NCBI GenBank assembly: GCA_900074885.1
Contig: FJUW01000091.1
Span: 279,569-343,568, forward strand
DNA length: 64,000 nt
Source of the DNA: Rhynchosporium graminicola
Lineage: Eukaryota > Ascomycota > Leotiomycetes > Helotiales > Ploettnerulaceae
Direction of reading: 5' to 3'
This document shows positions 61,377-64,000 of the stretch, one piece after another; within the stretch, counting starts at the first letter, position 1; every line of letters begins with the position of its first letter. The notes under the pieces were generated by a model. That model was not told the DNA's origin and did not search any database. It saw nothing but the letters and a program-made list of their open reading frames with translations. The position numbers and the translations under genes were made by a program.

Positions 61377-62633
61377 ATGGTGTTCTCCGGGTATCAATGG
61401 ACATACTTCACTTCTCTGGCCCCTGGTTCGTTTCGTACGAGAGCCGAGCTCTTCTTGACAGCTGTGGACTGGCCTTCACTCCTGAAATACGTAGCCGAAA
61501 AGCGTTGTGGTATTGACTGTATGCTGCTTCCAGATATTGGCCTGGGCTATAATCACATGGTCCGGATTCTGGAATTTGCAGATAATGTTCGCTGGGTGGC
61601 ACGGCTTCGAATGCCTCCTCTAGGAAAGTCTGAATACGATCAGAGCGCGCTGAAGATCGCAATGGGCTGTGAGATCAACGCAAGTTCTCTTGTACAGCGG
61701 AAGACTAGCATCCCCATACCTCAAATCCACGCATTTGAGGTTAGTAGTGACTGCAGCGTCAAGGCGCCATTCATGGTAATGGACTGCTTAGAGGGAAATG
61801 TTGGAATGGATCTGGATATGAAAATACCCACTGAATACAAGGAAGATTTCTTTAAAAATCTAGCAAAAGTTCATGTAAGGAAATGTATGTTCTATGTAGG
61901 GCACACAAGAGAGACTAATGAAAACTTTCCGCTGCCTTAGGTCCAGCTATCTGGGGTACAGCTACCCAGAATTGGCACATTCCTCTCCATCAATGAGGAT
62001 GGAACGTACCTTCAAGGTCCGATACCAGGCCTTGGAGGGCCCTTTGACACAGCATGTCAATTTTTCGAAGCATGGGCGACAAACATTGAATTCGGTTCGC
62101 CAGAAGACAAGATACGAGCTGCAAGTGGCCAGTACGCAGACGAGCTTCTACCTTCGATCTCTTCGTTTAAAGAAGCAATCCACAGACTTGCGGGAAGGCT
62201 GTCAATTCGGAATCACGGCCCATTTCCACTCTGCCATGGCGATTTTGGACATAATAACATCATTGTCGACGATCAGTATCACATTCTTGGTGTGATCGAC
62301 TGGGAAACCGCCTATGCTGGCCCGTGGGAAATATTTGCAGATTTTCCTTTGACTCTTTCTGCAGTCCCTCGTGCTATGGATGCTCCATGGAACTACGATG
62401 AAGATGGTACTCCCAAGAACGCTAGCACGCTTCGACAATTCGCAGATCGAAGGGATTACGTTGCGTTTGTGAGGCAAGCGGAGGAAGATAGTGGTGGAAA
62501 TGGACACACCCTCTCGGAAGTGCTGGAAAATCCAGAGAAGCAGCAATTGATCACCGCGATGAGGCTATATCAAGAGGGGAAAGCTGGATGGTATGGCAAG
62601 TTAATTGACGAGGTTCTAACAGATGGTTTGTAG
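61377..62633 (+). CDS. APH-family (aminoglycoside phosphotransferase-like) kinase fold protein
   Basis: Exons 61377-61874 and 61941-62633 with a 66-nt intron (gtaagg to ccttag), phase 0, give 396 residues. The N-lobe holds GYNHMVRILEFADNVRWVAR, with a likely ATP-anchoring region. The hinge is FMVMDCLEGNVGMDL. The C-lobe has the catalytic motif LCHGDFGHNNIIVDD (Brenner-type HGD-x4-N) and the metal-binding ILGVIDWETAYAGPWE. These are the APH/choline-kinase signatures. Fungi carry many such genes and their substrates are unknown, so drug resistance should not be inferred. A short exon upstream of 61377 cannot be excluded. No lesions, unlike its left neighbours. Confidence 0.85.
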
Positions 62634-62706
62634 ACATATTTTCGAAGCTGTTTGGTTTCTAAAGCATGCGCAGTGTCCCAGTGTAGTGACAGTAGTGTAC
62701 ATAGAC
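62634..62706. other. Short flank before the second hAT copy
   Basis: 73 bp from the kinase stop codon to the hAT end. The last 8 bp (ACATAGAC, 62699-62706) should be its target duplication; the other half lies outside the window. Confidence 0.6.
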
Positions 62707-63130
62707 CAGTGTGCGAAATGATTAGATTAGATTAGATTAACTCGAGTTAATCTAATCTAATCAAAGGTAATTCAGAGTTAATCTAATCTAATCTAATTAT
62801 AATTGATTTAATCGATTAAAAATCGATTAACTCACGTGACTTTAGACTAGCACGTATTAGGCTTAGATGTTCGCTTAATTATCCTTTCTAAGATTAGGCC
62901 CTCGCCACTTGAAGCGAACTCGCTACTTAATGCGAGAGTCTACTAAGTCTTCTTAAAGTAGAAATTACTAGAACTTACTATTAGAAATCAAGTTTCTATT
63001 AGTAATAATAGCTTATTAATCTTATATAATCTAGAAACTATTAGAAATAACTAGAATACGATTTCTAATCGTAGATTTATAATCGATTTTCTAGATAATT
63101 CTATTCTATTCTAGTGATTTCTAATACTTA

Positions 63131-63314
63131 TGTCACGGGTGAACAATATATACACGAGGGTGCATAGTGGTATTCAACAAGTTCGATAAGGAGAGAGCAA
63201 GAATCTAACCGGAAGCCGCAAGAAAAGGTGCGCAGTGCCAAGGCTTAACCGAGCCTTAGTCAGCGAGTCGTGCTGGTAATACCAGCACCATAACCCAAGG
63301 GCTTGATCCTTACA
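63131..63314. mobile_element. Solo LTR, young, with 5-bp target duplication
   Basis: 184 bp beginning TGTCACGGGTG and ending GATCCTTACA, flanked by ACTTA at 63126-63130 and 63315-63319. It interrupts sequence that is continuous in hAT copy 1 (near 34125). Composition is normal and shows no RIP bias, unlike its host. It contains a TATA-like atatatac and two hairpins: aaggcttaaccgagcctt and the near-perfect palindrome gtgctggtaataccagcac. No internal region remains. Confidence 0.8.
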
Positions 63315-63500
63315 ACTTATAAATCAACGAATCTATTTGTAATATGCTTAGAAATCGATATCTAAGTAGATTATTCTAGAAAATATATATTTTATATATA
63401 AGAACCTTTACTCCCTCGTAGTAATCGAAATATCTTCTTCAGATTATCGATATCTAGTATTACTTTTATACTTATCTTACTCTTTACTCTTATATATCTA

Positions 63501-63531
<31 letters not shown>

Positions 63532-63544
63532 CTATACCTCTATT

Positions 63545-64000
63545 ATGTCTACTTCCGGTTATCAGACAGCTATCTCTATTAATAAAGCTCAAAACGCCTT
63601 TGATTTTGAGATTAATACTAAAGATTAACCTATTATCTTTGAAAAGGGTCTCTTTTCTAAGACTTTAGAGCCTCCTAGAGAGGACCCTACGGAGCCTCGA
63701 TTAGTCACTATTAAGTGCTTATATAAAGGTTACACGTAAGTATTAAAATCTACTCTATTTATATATATATACTAATAATTCATATAGAAAGGTCTTTAAA
63801 GGCTAGAGAGTAAATCACTCTACGAGTAATTATATTACTCATTATAAGTTTAATCATAAGGCTTTTAATATACGAAGACTCTTAATGCAGCTAGACTCGG
63901 AATCTAGTAAGTTAATAATATCTTTTATATAATAATAAATAAACTAACTAATTAATAGATAATTCCGACTTTGAAGAAACTTCTAGTCAAGGAAGTAGTA
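63545..64000 (+). pseudogene. hAT transposase copy 2, 5' exons
   Basis: The ATG at 63545 starts STSGYQTAISINKAQNAFDF; the frame continues IIFEKGLFSKTLEPPREDPT to a GTAAGT donor at 63736. An intron ends at a tatag acceptor (63787). An in-frame TAA near 63627, at an expected Gln or similar codon, disables exon 1. The matching copy-1 exon has no such stop but lacks the ATG, so each copy keeps what the other lost. Confidence 0.75.

Larger units (their letters stand above)
62707..64000 (+). mobile_element. hAT transposon copy 2, cut by window end
   Basis: Begins CAGTGTGCGAAATGATTAGA and aligns with 33721-34630 and 42713-42900 of copy 1. Same orientation. It has lost a few coding sites but lacks the gypsy insertion: the sequence around 63815-63835 (aatcactctacgagtaatta) shows the undivided target of gypsy-C. 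Runs past the window edge. Confidence 0.9.

Noticed and set aside
61377..62633. Reading the APH-like gene as an antibiotic-resistance gene
   Set aside because: Fungal genomes carry many APH-fold proteins of unknown substrate; the motifs show only the kinase-like fold.
1..64000. CRISPR arrays, bacterial operons, tRNA or rRNA genes
   Set aside because: Repeats are transposon ends and LTRs; genes have spliceosomal introns; I found no convincing tRNA or rRNA on reading either strand.

Overview
The window reads as a filamentous ascomycete (Pezizomycotina) chromosome; a leotiomycete is possible but unproven. Genes are split by short GT-AG introns, and the proteins are fungal types. The rest is AT-rich repeat DNA rich in TpA with many C-to-T and G-to-A changes, the mark of repeat-induced point mutation (RIP). 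About 40 kb is transposon and about 24 kb is gene-bearing, with sharp borders.

Layout. 1-7.7 kb: a Ty3/gypsy remnant (gypsy-A, minus) holding a pogo/Tigger-type DNA transposon at 1563-4615. Inside that transposon is a 1,230-bp exact direct duplication around the single N at 3361, probably an assembly overlap. 7.7-25.3 kb: a self-nested gypsy-B family. The outer copy carries a 2.2-kb gag-only LTR element (13750-15949) and a complete 7.8-kb second copy (16279-24082). 25.4-27.7 kb: a hAT fragment split by a 1,359-bp LTR element. 27.9-33.1 kb, gene island 1: a Ybp1/Ybp2-family protein (minus), an AhpD-like protein (plus) and a secreted M14 carboxypeptidase (minus). 33.7-45.3 kb: one hAT element with an 8-bp target duplication, holding an 8.1-kb gypsy (gypsy-C), which holds another 1,359-bp LTR element. 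45.3-62.7 kb, gene island 2: an AIM6-like phosphodiesterase, a basic conserved protein of unknown role, a broken FAD monooxygenase, a broken amino-acid permease, a broken helical protein, and an intact APH-like kinase. 62.7 kb to the end: a second hAT copy containing a young solo LTR.

The genes do not form an obvious pathway. Three neighbours at 53.9-59.4 kb are all disabled, while genes on both sides look intact, so a short block appears to be decaying. The most interesting repeat features are plus-strand accessory reading frames, antisense to pol and next to the 3' LTR, in two different gypsy families; small LTR elements that share terminal sequence with the 7.8-kb gypsy; and a RIP edge effect, where the outermost ends of elements are less mutated than the same LTR positions facing inward.
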